DNA of 6,157 bases from contig JAUHYJ010000229.1 in the NCBI GenBank assembly GCA_030425785.1, forward strand, positions 1 to 6,157. The letters run 5' to 3'. Position numbers and translations under genes: made by a program. Shown here piece after piece: positions 1 to 5,641 of this stretch. Origin of the DNA: Acidimicrobiia bacterium (lineage in GTDB: Bacteria > Actinomycetota > Acidimicrobiia > Acidimicrobiales > Ilumatobacteraceae). The stretch's first letter is position 1. The number at the start of each line of letters is the position of its first letter. A model generated the notes under the pieces. That model made no database searches. It saw only the letters and a list, made by a program, of their open reading frames with translations, and was not told the DNA's origin.

Positions 1-123
1 GAGGCCGCGCACGCCGCGGTCGCGGATGCGGGCGAGTTCGCCCGAGGTGAGGTAGCTGCGCTTCAGGTTGTCGAGCCAGGGGCTCTGTCCGTAGTCCTCG
101 GACAGGGCGGTGAGACGGTTCAT
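1..123 (-). CDS. tal: Transaldolase, N-terminal 41 codons (cut by window edge)
   Basis: Transaldolase moves a dihydroxyacetone unit from sedoheptulose-7-phosphate to glyceraldehyde-3-phosphate in the non-oxidative pentose phosphate pathway in the cytoplasm. Only the first 41 residues are in the window. They contain SPWLDNLKRSYLTSGEL at about residues 14-30 and then RIRDRGVRGL, matching the usual transaldolase start (LSE...IWLD.L.R..L.SG.L..LI....V.GVT). The catalytic lysine and the TSNP loop lie beyond the edge. The ATG at 123-121 is chosen because the two upstream ATGs (143, 134) are in another frame, which closes with a TGA overlapping this ATG (TGATG). A purine-rich AAGGGA lies 11 nt upstream. 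The transketolase gene ends about 600 bp upstream on the same strand, which supports the call. Partial at the 3' end; family assignment is fairly sure from the N-terminus alone. Confidence 0.85.
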   Translation of the reverse strand, partial: MNRLTALSEDYGQSPWLDNLKRSYLTSGELARIRDRGVRGL

Positions 124-134
124 CAGTGGGGCAT

Positions 135-140
135 TCCCTT
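135..140 (-). promoter_or_regulatory. Ribosome binding site of tal
   Basis: AAGGGA on the minus strand, 11 nt before the tal ATG. It lies inside a six-codon frame (143 to 123) whose stop TGA shares its A with the tal ATG, so a short leader peptide coupled to tal is conceivable. It makes tal one of only two genes here with a visible Shine-Dalgarno. Confidence 0.45.
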
Positions 141-160
141 CATGAGCGGCGACGAAACTC

Positions 161-166
161 AACCTA
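161..166 (-). promoter_or_regulatory. Candidate -10 box for tal
   Basis: TAGGTT on the minus strand fits the actinobacterial TANNNT -10. It would start transcription about 30 nt before the tal ATG, leaving room for the AAGGGA ribosome binding site. No convincing -35 is seen, so this rests on the hexamer and its spacing only. If real, tal need not depend on read-through from tkt across the antisense acetyltransferase gene. Confidence 0.35.
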
Positions 167-207
167 CCCCGTCTGCCGCGATGCACGGGCCTGCGGTACG
201 GGCGAAA

Positions 208-229
208 CCGGCCGCGCAGCGCTGGCCGG
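208..229. repeat. GC-rich inverted repeat upstream of the GNAT gene
   Basis: CCGGCC at 208-213 pairs with GGCCGG at 224-229. Inside it, GCGC at 214-217 and GCGC at 219-222 continue the dyad around a central A with one unpaired T. It lies in the tal/GNAT intergenic region, ending 19 nt before the GNAT ATG. It could be a regulator site or RNA hairpin, but GC-rich dyads also arise by chance at this composition. Confidence 0.3.
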
Positions 230-236
230 CGCCTGC

Positions 237-242
237 CATCCT
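237..242 (+). promoter_or_regulatory. Weak -10-like hexamer before the GNAT gene
   Basis: CATCCT lies exactly 6 nt before the ATG at 249. It keeps the A and final T of TANNNT but lacks the first T. There is no ribosome binding site, so the gene may be leaderless, like several others here. Confidence 0.25.
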
Positions 243-248
243 GTTCGG

Positions 249-728
249 ATGGTCCGACGGGCGACGCCGTCCGATGCCCAACTGGTCAAGTCGTTGCGGC
301 TGGCAGCGCTCGCCGGTGCGCCCGACGCCTTCGGATCGACGTTCGAGCGCGAAGCAGCATTCGCCGACGATGTCTGGATCGAGCGGTTGCGGCCCGACGC
401 ACCGCCGACCTTCGTCTGGGACGACGGCGACGGGCTCCGGGCGATGGCCGTCGCGGTGACCGACGGGGACGATCCGTCGGTGGCCTTCCTGTACGCGATG
501 TGGGTCGAGCCGTCCTGTCGGGGGAGCGGCGTGGGCGCCGCGATCGTCGATGCCGTGTGCGAGTGGGCTGCCGGCGAGGGGTCCGCCGTCGTGCGTCTCC
601 ACGTGTCGCCGTCGAATCACACCGCCGAGCGGCTCTACGCACGTTGTGGGTTCGCATTCACCGGTCGCCACGAAGCAGGTGCCCGCGACGGCCACGTCGG
701 CCTCGAGATGGAACGCGTGCTGCGCTGA
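249..728 (+). CDS. GNAT-family N-acetyltransferase
   Basis: A 159-residue acetyltransferase of the GNAT fold that transfers an acetyl group from acetyl-CoA to an unidentified amine. Motif A is clear: FLYAMWVEPSCRGSGVG (residues about 80-96) gives beta4 and the R/QxxGxG pyrophosphate loop as R91-G-S-G-V-G96. Motif B follows as N123...AERLYARCGF (Y130, G134-F135), the usual acetyl-CoA-side helix and GF turn. The length is normal for a single-domain GNAT. The frame is open back to a GTG at 126, but those extra 41 residues are Arg-rich and unlike a protein, and homology-like sequence begins at MVRRATPSDA, so the ATG at 249 is preferred. The gene sits between tal and tkt on the opposite strand, and its stop is 3 nt from the tkt stop. 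The substrate cannot be predicted. Confidence 0.85.
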   Translation: MVRRATPSDAQLVKSLRLAALAGAPDAFGSTFEREAAFADDVWIERLRPDAPPTFVWDDGDGLRAMAVAVTDGDDPSVAFLYAMWVEPSCRGSGVGAAIVDAVCEWAAGEGSAVVRLHVSPSNHTAERLYARCGFAFTGRHEAGARDGHVGLEMERVLR

Positions 729-731
729 CGA

Positions 732-2690
732 TCAGCCGGCGAGCAGCGCACGCGCCCGCTCGACCACGTGACCCGGGTTGATGCCGAGCTCGTCGAGCAC
801 CACGTCGCCGGGCGCGCTCGCGCCGAACCGCTCGATGCTCACCACGTCGTCGGCATAGCGGTGCCATCCCAACGAGATGCCCGCCTCGATCGCGAGCACG
901 GGCACGTCCGGCGGGAAGACGCTGCGCCGGAAGTCGGTGTCCTGCTGCTCGAACCGGTCCCATGAGGGCATCGAGACCACCCGGGCCGAGATGCCGGACT
1001 CGCCGAGCCGTTCGGCTGCGGCGACGCACACTGGCACCTCGCTCCCGGTCGCGACGAGCACGACGTCGGGGTCGCCGTCACCCGTGACGATGCCGGCGCC
1101 GAACTCGACCGCCGAACCGTCGGTGGTGACCTCGATGTTCTGGCGCGACAGCACGAGCGCCGTCGGTCCGTCGTGACGCACGGCATCGACCCACGCGGCG
1201 ACCGTCTCGTTGGCATCGGCCGGGCGGATGACGTGGAGGTGGGGGATGGCCCGGAGCGTGGCGAGCTGCTCGACCGGCTGGTGGGTCGGCCCGTCCTCGC
1301 CGACGCCGACCGAGTCGTGGGTGAACACGAAGCAGCACTTGGCCCCCGACAGCGCGGCCAGGCGGACCGGCGGGCGCATGTAGTCGAGGAAGACGAAGAA
1401 CGTGCCCCCGACCGGCAGCACGCCGCCGTGGCGCGCCATGCCGACCATCGCAGCGCCCATCGCGTGCTCCCGCACGCCGTAGTGGATCTGGCGGCCGCCC
1501 GGTTGGTCGGGCGTCTGCACGGTCGCCGCCTTCAGCTTGGTGCCGGTGTTGCCGGTGAGGTCGGCCGACCCCGAGACGAGGCCGGGGAGCGAGTCGTAGG
1601 TGGCGTTCAACGCCGCCTCGATCGCCTTGCGGGTCGCGATCTGCTCGCCCCGCTCGTACGTCGGGAGGTCGGTGTCCCACCCGTCGACACCCGTGCCGAG
1701 GCGGGCCGCGTGGAACGCAGGATCGGCGATCGCGTCAGCTGCCGCGTCGTCCCAGGCCGCACCGGCAGCCGCCCCGCGCTCGGCGGTGTGGGCCCGGTAC
1801 GCCTCGAGGAGCCCGTCGGGCACCCAGAAGGATTCGTCGGGGACACCCATCTCGGCCTTCGTGCGCGTGACATCGTCGGCGTCGAACGCGAGCCCGTGTG
1901 CGTGCGGATCGTCGGTGTGGTCGGGCGAGGGGTACCCGATGTGGCTCCGCAGGATCAACAGCGACGGTCGGTCGGTTCCCTGCGCGGCCACCAACGCGGC
2001 TTCGAGGGCGTCGAGATCGTTGGCGATCTCGCCGAGCTCGACCACGTCCCAGCCGTATGCACGGAATCGCTCGGCGGTGTCGTCGCTGAAGGCGAGCTCG
2101 GTGACCCCGTCGATCGTGACGTGGTTGTCGTCGTAGACGCAGATCAGCTTGCCGAGCTGCAGGTGGCCCGCGAGCGATGCTGCCTCGTGGCTGACGCCCT
2201 CCATCAGGCAGCCGTCGCCGGCGATCACGTACGTGTGGTGGTCGATCGCGCCGCCGAATCGCTCGCCGAGGATGCGCTCGGCGATCGCCATGCCGACCGC
2301 GTTCGCGACGCCCTGGCCCAGTGGGCCGGTCGTGACCTCGACGCCGGGGGTGTGGTTGGCCTCGGGGTGGCCCGGCGTCCGAGACTCCCACTGACGGAAG
2401 TCGCGGATGTCGTCGAGGGTCAGGGCGTCGTCGCCACCGACCCCGGCGAGGAACATCGCGGAGTACTGGAGGATCGAGGCGTGACCGGCCGACAGCACGA
2501 AGCGGTCGCGGTCGATCCAGTTCGGGTCGGCCGGGTCGTACTTCATCACCCGGCTGTAGAGCACGTGGGCGAGTGGAGCGAGCGCCATCGCGGTCCCCTG
2601 ATGCCCGCTGTTGGCGGCGAGCGGGGCGTCCATGGCGAAGCCACGGATGAGGTCGACGGCCTGCTGATCGTGTTCTGCGGAGAGGGGCAT
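732..2690 (-). CDS. tkt: Transketolase
   Basis: A 652-residue thiamine-diphosphate enzyme that transfers two-carbon ketol units between sugar phosphates in the non-oxidative pentose phosphate pathway (also the Calvin cycle, where present). The full domain order is visible. The N-terminal ThDP-binding domain has SGHQGTAMALAP (H30), SAGHAS (H70), GPLGQG (122-127) and the Mg/ThDP motif GDGCLMEG...DDNH (158-190, N189). The pyrimidine domain has GVREHAMG with catalytic Glu408 and the HDSVGVGEDGPTHQP loop (H458, H470). The C-terminal domain ends in RFGASAPGDVVLDELGI. The GHQG at 29-32 replaces the commoner GHPG. The ATG at 2690 is chosen over an upstream start 13 codons earlier because the extra residues lack family character and a TANNNT box lies 8 nt before it. 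tal follows downstream on the same strand. Confidence 0.96.
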   Translation of the reverse strand: MPLSAEHDQQAVDLIRGFAMDAPLAANSGHQGTAMALAPLAHVLYSRVMKYDPADPNWIDRDRFVLSAGHASILQYSAMFLAGVGGDDALTLDDIRDFRQWESRTPGHPEANHTPGVEVTTGPLGQGVANAVGMAIAERILGERFGGAIDHHTYVIAGDGCLMEGVSHEAASLAGHLQLGKLICVYDDNHVTIDGVTELAFSDDTAERFRAYGWDVVELGEIANDLDALEAALVAAQGTDRPSLLILRSHIGYPSPDHTDDPHAHGLAFDADDVTRTKAEMGVPDESFWVPDGLLEAYRAHTAERGAAAGAAWDDAAADAIADPAFHAARLGTGVDGWDTDLPTYERGEQIATRKAIEAALNATYDSLPGLVSGSADLTGNTGTKLKAATVQTPDQPGGRQIHYGVREHAMGAAMVGMARHGGVLPVGGTFFVFLDYMRPPVRLAALSGAKCCFVFTHDSVGVGEDGPTHQPVEQLATLRAIPHLHVIRPADANETVAAWVDAVRHDGPTALVLSRQNIEVTTDGSAVEFGAGIVTGDGDPDVVLVATGSEVPVCVAAAERLGESGISARVVSMPSWDRFEQQDTDFRRSVFPPDVPVLAIEAGISLGWHRYADDVVSIERFGASAPGDVVLDELGINPGHVVERARALLAG

Positions 2691-2698
2691 CGCTGTCG

Positions 2699-2704
2699 AG
2701 ACTA
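2699..2704 (-). promoter_or_regulatory. Candidate -10 box of a leaderless tkt transcript
   Basis: TAGTCT on the minus strand, 8 nt before the tkt ATG, with no ribosome binding site between. The spacing puts the transcription start at or next to the A of ATG. The 50-nt gap after the upstream gene leaves room for it; no -35 match is seen. Confidence 0.45.
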
Positions 2705-2740
2705 TGCGCGAACCCGGCCAGCGCCGCACGTCCGGCCCGG

Positions 2741-3154
2741 CTACTCGGCCGGCGGCAGCAGGGTGAACGGTACGACGGTCCAGGGCCCGCGATCGATGCG
2801 GCAGTGGGCGAACACCTGGCCGTAGTCGGGGAACTGCAGCTCACCGCGCACGAGCCGATACGTGAACTTGCCGGGCTCGACGCTGAACGGGCTCACGTTG
2901 CGGGCGAGGTGCTCGCCGGCACCGTCGCGCTCGGGGTCGGCGAGATCGGGCCGGAAGACGACCTCGAACACGCCCTGGCCGGATTCGTCGGGTGGGCAGT
3001 AGATCAGACCGACGAGGTGGGGGGAGATGGTGAGCGGCGCCGGTTCGGGCGCCGCCATCGAGAACATCGCCCCGGTCAGGTCGAGCCGGGTCGACGGGCC
3101 GGGCGCCTGACGCATCTCGAAATTCTCGACGAAGAGGGCCGACACGATCTGCAT
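2741..3154 (-). CDS. Conserved-looking hypothetical protein, 137 aa
   Basis: I do not recognise this protein with confidence. It is a small soluble protein without signal peptide or membrane segment. It begins MQIVSALFVENF, has a short loop APGPSTRLDLTGAMFSM (about 17-33), alternating hydrophobic stretches (LVGLIYCPP 47-55, VFEVVFRP 62-69, FTYRLVRGELQFP 97-109), then YGQVFAHCRID and VVPFTLLPP at the end. This suggests a beta-sandwich, and the layout loosely recalls DUF6941-type proteins, which is only an impression. The ATG at 3154 is supported by a TANNNT box 8 nt upstream; the frame extends further 5' but runs antisense through the methyltransferase gene with low-complexity residues. It lies 50 nt before tkt on the same strand, so co-transcription is possible. 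Confidence 0.7.
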   Translation of the reverse strand: MQIVSALFVENFEMRQAPGPSTRLDLTGAMFSMAAPEPAPLTISPHLVGLIYCPPDESGQGVFEVVFRPDLADPERDGAGEHLARNVSPFSVEPGKFTYRLVRGELQFPDYGQVFAHCRIDRGPWTVVPFTLLPPAE

Positions 3155-3162
3155 GTCGGTCG

Positions 3163-3168
3163 AGGGTA
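3163..3168 (-). promoter_or_regulatory. Candidate -10 box of the 137-aa protein gene
   Basis: TACCCT on the minus strand, 8 nt before the ATG at 3154, with no ribosome binding site. It fits a leaderless start and lies inside the 37-bp region shared with the divergent methyltransferase gene. Confidence 0.45.
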
Positions 3169-3191
3169 CCGGCCCCTGCGAAGATGGCGAG

Positions 3192-3734
3192 GTGGAGGCG
3201 GACGCAGCGCGGTGGAACGGTCGGTACCAGGGCCGGATCACCGGCGATCCCGAGATGCCGAAGGGGCTGGGCGGTGTCCAGCTCGAACGGGGACGGTGCC
3301 TCGACGTCGCGTGCGGCCTCGGGGAGCAGTCGCTCTGGGCGGCCCAGCACGGGTTCGAGGTGGTGGCGATCGACGCGTCCGACGTCGCGATCACCCAGCT
3401 CAACTCGGCGGCCGTGCGGCTCGGCCTGCGCGACCGGATCGACTCGCGTGTCGTCGACCTCGACGCGGGGCTGCCGGCTGATGCCGGCAACTGCTCGCTG
3501 GTGATCTGTCAACGCTTCCGTGACCCCCAGCTCTACGAACAGCTCGTGTACATGCTCGAGCCGGGCGGCGTGGTGGTCGTGACCGTGCTGTCGGCCGTCG
3601 GGCTCGACGGCGAACCCGGCGAGTTCCACGCGCCACCGGGTGAGCTGGTGTGCGCCTTTCGCGAGCTCGAGGTCGACATCGAGCGCCACGTCGAGCTCGA
3701 CGGCGAGGCGACCCTCGTCGCCCGCCACCGCTGA
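3192..3734 (+). CDS. SAM-dependent methyltransferase, class I
   Basis: A 180-residue Rossmann-fold methyltransferase that would use S-adenosylmethionine on an unknown acceptor. Motif I is CLDVACGLGEQS (D38 to G44), followed by the acidic end of beta2 in FEVVAIDAS, the DLDAGLP segment, SLVICQRFRDPQLYEQL as beta4, and the MLEPGGVVVVTVLS strand-turn-strand. This order resembles small TehB/UbiE-like enzymes. I prefer the GTG at 3192 because the product then begins EADAARWNGRY, as such enzymes often do, and a GAAGAT hexamer lies 6 nt upstream. An in-frame ATG at 3153 would add 13 residues but would overlap the start codon of the divergent gene. The C-terminal part after about residue 135 is short. 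The gene converges with the alanyl-tRNA editing gene; the stops are 4 nt apart. Substrate unknown. Confidence 0.82.
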   Translation: MEADAARWNGRYQGRITGDPEMPKGLGGVQLERGRCLDVACGLGEQSLWAAQHGFEVVAIDASDVAITQLNSAAVRLGLRDRIDSRVVDLDAGLPADAGNCSLVICQRFRDPQLYEQLVYMLEPGGVVVVTVLSAVGLDGEPGEFHAPPGELVCAFRELEVDIERHVELDGEATLVARHR

Positions 3735-3738
3735 ACGG

Positions 3739-4458
3739 CTACTCGGCGAACTCGAACCGGACGCGCCGGTTGTGCCGGCCCTTGTTCTCGACCTTGCGGA
3801 TCCGGATCGACAGCGACTGGCCGGTGTTGGCGAGGTGTGTGCCGCCGCACGCCTGGCGATCGACGCCCTCGACGTCGATCACCCTGAAGGTGCCGTCGGG
3901 CGTCGGCGGGGGAGCGACCGACATCGACCGCATCAGCCCGCTCTCGGGTGTGGCGTCGGCGACGGGTACGTACGTGGCGTGCACGTCGACCTCGCGCCGG
4001 ATGACCTCGTTGAGCGGTCCCTCCAGGGCGCGCACCCGGTCGTTGTCGACCTCGGGCAGGTCGAAATCCATGCGACCGGTGCCGTCACCGTTGATCTGCG
4101 CACCGGTCACGAGGGCGCCGGCGAACTCATCGAACACCAAGGCGTTCAGCACGTGGCTCATCGTGTGGAGCGACGCGACGCGCAGCCGATGGTCGGCGTC
4201 GATGCGCACCTCGACCTGCCCGGACGGTGCGGCCGACGGGTCGGTGAGGACGTGCCACCACGTGCCACCGTCGACCTCGACATGGGAGACGTCGACGGCG
4301 CCACCCTGCCATTCGATCGTGCCGGCGTCGCTCACCTGTCCGCCGCCACCGGGGTGGAACGCAGACCGCGACAGGGCCACCGCACCCGGCCGGACGTCGA
4401 CCACCTCCGCGTCGTGTACGTACAGGTCGGGTTCGGTGTGGCACAGGTAGATCGCCAT
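3739..4458 (-). CDS. alaX: Stand-alone alanyl-tRNA editing protein (AlaX type)
   Basis: A 239-residue free-standing relative of the alanyl-tRNA synthetase editing domain. It is expected to hydrolyse wrongly charged Ser- or Gly-tRNA(Ala) in the cytoplasm and so protect translation from mischarging. The N-terminal part has the glycine-rich motif FHPGGGGQVSDAG (34-46), like the FYPxGGGQ motif of AlaRS. The zinc site is complete: H98-T-M-S-H102 and C204-GGT-H208 (ACGGTHL). The length fits the AlaX group that keeps the N-terminal glycine-rich domain but lacks the C-terminal part of AlaRS. The ATG at 4458 has TAGCAT 6 nt upstream and no ribosome binding site. It is the last gene of a minus-strand row (sodX, ZIP transporter, this gene), 58 nt after the transporter, but its own promoter candidate suggests it can be expressed alone. 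Confidence 0.92.
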   Translation of the reverse strand: MAIYLCHTEPDLYVHDAEVVDVRPGAVALSRSAFHPGGGGQVSDAGTIEWQGGAVDVSHVEVDGGTWWHVLTDPSAAPSGQVEVRIDADHRLRVASLHTMSHVLNALVFDEFAGALVTGAQINGDGTGRMDFDLPEVDNDRVRALEGPLNEVIRREVDVHATYVPVADATPESGLMRSMSVAPPPTPDGTFRVIDVEGVDRQACGGTHLANTGQSLSIRIRKVENKGRHNRRVRFEFAE

Positions 4459-4464
4459 GCGGCG

Positions 4465-4470
4465 ATGCTA
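4465..4470 (-). promoter_or_regulatory. Candidate -10 box of a leaderless alaX transcript
   Basis: TAGCAT on the minus strand, 6 nt before the ATG at 4458. There is no purine-rich ribosome binding site. No clear -35 lies 16-18 nt further upstream. Confidence 0.5.
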
Positions 4471-4516
4471 CGTCGGCGCCGCCGTCCGGGCCGTCGGCCC
4501 CGGATCGCCGTGCGGG

Positions 4517-5206
4517 TCAGGCGGTCAAGAGGAACGTCATCACGAAGCCGGCCGTGATCGCGACGCCGGCGGCGTGGCTGGCCTTGCGGAATGCGTCCGG
4601 CACGACCTCGGTCGCGAGCGAGGCGAGCACGGCGCCGGCGGCGAACGACTCGATCCCGCCGAGCCACGCGTCCGACACGCCCGCGAGCGTGAGTCGACCG
4701 ATCACGGTGGCCAGGCCGAGCACGACGGCGACGGCGGCCCACATCCCGATGTTGCGGGCGGCGCTCCAGCCCTCGTCCGACAGGTCGTTCGACGCGCCCG
4801 CGGCCTCGGGCAGGTTCGACAGCATGATCGCCGCTGCCAACGCGGCCACGTCGCCGGCACTCGCCCCGATCAGCGCGACGCCGAGGGCGAGGTTCTCCGG
4901 CACGCCGTCGAGTGTGACGGCGGCCATGATCCCGAAGCCGTCCTCGCCGTGCCAGACCTCGTCGATCAGGTAGTCGACGCCGGTGAAGACGACCGCTCCC
5001 GCCGCCAGGGCCACCATCGCCACGCCGACCCCTGCCTCGTCGACCGCCGGTTCGACGAGCTCGAACGCCACGGAGGTCACGAGTGCGCCCGACGCGGTCG
5101 CGAGCAGCAGGCCCTCGACGAGGTCCGGGATCTCGAACCACGCGCCCCATGCGGCGCCCGCCACGAGCGCCGCTCCGACGATCACGACGACGGCGAGGAC
5201 CAGCAC
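4517..5206 (-). CDS. ZIP-family divalent metal transporter
   Basis: A 229-residue polytopic membrane protein, mostly hydrophobic helices, that resembles ZIP permeases importing Zn, Fe, Mn or other divalent ions into the cytoplasm. Typical elements are the early helix ASGALVTSVAFELVEPA (38-54), the TM4 metal motif as LDGVPENLALG (99-109), the TM5 motif as SNLPEAAGAS (130-139), and the late helix ESFAAGAVLASLATEVVPDAF (186-206) that echoes the early one. Classical HNxPEG histidines are replaced by Asp and Ser, a variant I associate with some actinobacterial ZIP proteins. The loop around WHGEDG carries one His. The GTG at 5206 is the only reasonable start: the sodX stop TGA is in the same frame 18 nt upstream. 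TACCTT lies 6 nt before the start. Linkage to sodX suggests metal supply for NiSOD (inference). Confidence 0.85.
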   Translation of the reverse strand: MLVLAVVVIVGAALVAGAAWGAWFEIPDLVEGLLLATASGALVTSVAFELVEPAVDEAGVGVAMVALAAGAVVFTGVDYLIDEVWHGEDGFGIMAAVTLDGVPENLALGVALIGASAGDVAALAAAIMLSNLPEAAGASNDLSDEGWSAARNIGMWAAVAVVLGLATVIGRLTLAGVSDAWLGGIESFAAGAVLASLATEVVPDAFRKASHAAGVAITAGFVMTFLLTA

Positions 5207-5212
5207 GGCCCG

Positions 5213-5218
5213 AAGGTA
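5213..5218 (-). promoter_or_regulatory. Candidate -10 box between sodX and the ZIP gene
   Basis: TACCTT on the minus strand, 6 nt before the GTG at 5206, inside the 18-nt gap after the sodX stop. No ribosome binding site is present. Either the transporter has an internal leaderless promoter or it is translated by coupling or 70S initiation after sodX. Confidence 0.4.
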
Positions 5219-5224
5219 CCGCGG

Positions 5225-5575
5225 TCACGTGTCGCGGAAACGCGGGACGCGGACCACGACGCGGTAGGTGCCCGCGATGGGAACGTCACCGAAGCGGCGC
5301 GAGTCGACGGCGCCGGCATCGGGGTGGTCGGAGACCGCCTCGAACCGACCGCCACGGATGTGGCCGACCCGCTTGACGAGCCAGAAGCCGGGCCGATCCG
5401 GGTGCTCGAACACGCGCACCTCGCCACGGCGGATTCGCTCGGTGCGCACGGCGATCAGCCCGTCGCCCGGCCGGAGCGCCGGAAGCATCGAGTCCTCGGC
5501 GACGACGAAGCGGCGGAGCCACCCGCGCCAACCACCGAATCGCCGACGGCGATCGTCGTGGTTCCCCGCCCGCAC
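5225..5575 (-). CDS. sodX: Nickel-type superoxide dismutase maturation protease
   Basis: A 116-residue S24/S26-like (signal-peptidase fold) Ser/Lys peptidase expected to cut the NiSOD propeptide so that the new N-terminal His can bind nickel. The nucleophile motif is FVVAEDSMLPALRPGD with Ser29-Met30, and the general base is Lys68 in FWLVKRVGH. The late segment VSDHPDAGAVDSRRFGDVPIAG matches the conserved signal-peptidase box SxDSRxxG, and YRVVVRVPRF closes the fold. There is no N-terminal membrane anchor, so it should be cytoplasmic, unlike leader peptidase. The start is a GTG at 5575 with TACACT 7 nt upstream and no ribosome binding site. It is divergent from sodN across 66 bp, whereas in other genomes sodN and sodX are often co-directional. 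The ZIP transporter gene follows after 18 nt in the same frame. Confidence 0.93.
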   Translation of the reverse strand: MRAGNHDDRRRRFGGWRGWLRRFVVAEDSMLPALRPGDGLIAVRTERIRRGEVRVFEHPDRPGFWLVKRVGHIRGGRFEAVSDHPDAGAVDSRRFGDVPIAGTYRVVVRVPRFRDT

Positions 5576-5641
5576 GTTTGAAAGTGTAGGTTTCGGGTAG
5601 TCAACCCCCTACTGACGTCCCGTCCGAAGGAGTTCCCACCG
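5576..5641. promoter_or_regulatory. Divergent sodX/sodN control region
   Basis: These 66 bp must hold both promoters. For sodX (minus) TACACT at 5588-5583 lies 7 nt before the GTG. For sodN (plus) TAGGTT at 5587-5592 would give a leader of about 42 nt ending in the ribosome binding site. The two hexamers overlap by 2 bp. Several short dyads surround them: GAAA (5580-5583) with TTTC (5591-5594), GTAGG (5586-5590) with CCTAC (5608-5612), and GTCA (5600-5603) with TGAC (5613-5616). In Streptomyces sodN is repressed by the nickel-sensing Fur-family protein Nur, but I do not see a good TTGCAA-type Nur box, so the operator is a guess. Confidence 0.45.
5626..5632 (+). promoter_or_regulatory. Ribosome binding site of sodN
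   Basis: GAAGGAG, a strong Shine-Dalgarno, 9 nt before the ATG at 5642. It fixes the sodN start and is the clearest ribosome binding site in the window, fitting a highly expressed enzyme. Confidence 0.85.

Noticed and set aside
126..248. N-terminal extension of the GNAT protein from GTG 126
   Set aside because: The 41 added residues lack fold character, overlap the tal leader region, and the domain starts naturally at 249.
1173..2825. A 550-codon open frame on the plus strand
   Set aside because: It is antisense to transketolase, low-complexity and rich in Arg, Val and Gly, a usual shadow in GC-rich DNA; the minus-strand frame carries all transketolase motifs.
3640..4557. Long plus-strand frames opposite alaX
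   Set aside because: Antisense to a protein with a complete zinc site; no motif of their own.
4457..5581. A 374-codon open frame on the plus strand across the ZIP and sodX genes
   Set aside because: The product is Arg/Asp/His-rich without domain character, while both opposite-strand genes have family motifs.
5576..5641. A Nur box upstream of sodN
   Set aside because: No TTGCAA-N5-TTGCAA-like sequence is present; only a 4+4 dyad remains, reported as low-confidence control region.
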